Source: Clostridiales bacterium
GTDB taxonomy: Bacteria; Bacillota; Clostridia; WRLR01
Reading direction: 5' to 3'
DNA: 5,743 nucleotides
Assembly (NCBI GenBank): GCA_031263625.1
Contig: JAISFK010000252.1
Span: 1 to 5,743 of the forward strand
Shown here: positions 5,468-5,743 of the stretch, piece by piece
Layout: the number at the start of each line of letters is the position of its first letter
Position numbering within the stretch: the stretch's first letter is position 1
The notes under the pieces: model-generated
The model's input: only the letters and a program-made list of their open reading frames with translations
Database searches by the model: none
Told to the model about the DNA's origin: nothing
Position numbers and translations under genes: made by a program

Positions 5468-5743
5468 CTATGCCATGGGCGCCTGGGAGGAAAAAAACCG
5501 TAGCAGCCGCCTGCCGACCCATGCGCCGCTCTGGACGGGCAGGTTGTGGTTCCCCCTGCCGATTTTGAGCGCCGCGCCCGGAATGCGGCGCGCCAGGCCG
5601 CGCCCCGCCTCGATGTTCGGGGATCGGTTGCCGTACAGCAGCAGCGCGGGGGGCGCGAGGCGCTCCAGCGGGGCCGCCGCCAAAAAGCCCATGTCCCGGC
5701 GCATGTCGTCGCCCAGCCGCCCGCCGCCGTACAGCCGGCAAAG
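5468..5743 (-). CDS. C-terminal part of a probable alpha/beta hydrolase (partial)
   Basis: The frame is open from the right window edge to a TAG at 5470-5468, giving the last 91 residues of a longer protein. The pattern fits the end of an alpha/beta-hydrolase fold: P-P-A-L-L-L-Y-G-N-R-S-P-N (strand and turn before the acid residue), a helix with A-G-R-G-L-A-R-R-I-P-G-A, then I-G-R-G-N-H-N-L-P (the loop that normally carries the catalytic His) and a final helix W-V-G-R-R-L-L-R-F-F. The turn has Ser where many family members have Asp (G-x-R-D), so the catalytic acid may be elsewhere or missing. The nucleophile region lies outside the window, so activity cannot be judged. An esterase, lipase-like or deacylase role next to an acyltransferase is plausible but unproven. 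ATG 5704 within this fragment is probably an internal Met, since coding character continues upstream. Confidence 0.5.
   Translation of the reverse strand, partial: LCRLYGGGRLGDDMRRDMGFLAAAPLERLAPPALLLYGNRSPNIEAGRGLARRIPGAALKIGRGNHNLPVQSGAWVGRRLLRFFSSQAPMA

Noticed and set aside
5397..5741. N-terminal extension of the acyltransferase to the window edge
   Set aside because: The frame is open, but the translated part is low-complexity Arg/Pro/Gly and overlaps the better-supported hydrolase frame. The G-run before 5396 marks the true start.

Overview
The window reads as a GC-rich bacterial chromosome segment. All supported genes lie on the minus strand, so transcription runs from high to low coordinates. 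A lipoprotein sugar-binding protein, a MalF permease with no room for the large periplasmic P2 domain of the Escherichia coli protein, purine-rich ribosome binding sites and a stand-alone condensation-fold acyltransferase all suggest a GC-rich Bacillota (Clostridia-like) organism. This placement is inference; no rRNA or marker gene is present.

In transcription order: (1) 5743-5468 is the C-terminal end of a probable alpha/beta hydrolase, cut by the window edge. (2) 5396-4128 is a complete 422-aa condensation-domain protein of the COG4908 / alcohol-acetyltransferase-like type, 71 nt further on and probably in the same operon. (3) 4127-3878 is intergenic. It holds three inverted repeats behind the acyltransferase, then an AT-rich stretch with an extended -10 promoter and a 20-bp palindrome with a central CpG that looks like a LacI-family operator. 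(4) 3877-2609 is malE, a maltose/maltodextrin-type binding lipoprotein. (5) 2601-2555 is a very strong GC hairpin with perfect 17-bp arms between malE and malF. (6) 2500-941 is malF, with an unusual Gly/Ser/Asn/Lys-rich N-terminal extension encoded by imperfect tgccgc repeats. (7) 944-87 is malG, whose start codon overlaps the malF stop as ATGA. (8) A possible further gene may start at 38 and run off the left edge.

Together malE-malF-malG make the binding protein and both membrane subunits of a type I ABC importer for maltose, maltodextrin or a related alpha-glucoside. No ATPase (MalK/MsmK type) is in the window, so it must lie elsewhere. The palindrome over the predicted start site suggests substrate-responsive repression. 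The intercistronic hairpin suggests that binding protein is made in excess over permease, as described for E. coli malE-malF.

The hydrolase/acyltransferase pair looks functionally separate. The acyltransferase also differs in codon use (many ATT isoleucine codons, against mainly ATA and ATC in malG). I see no clear sign of a wholly new system. The items most worth a second look are the malE-malF hairpin, the repeat-encoded MalF extension, the operator candidate and the uncharacterised acyltransferase/hydrolase pair.
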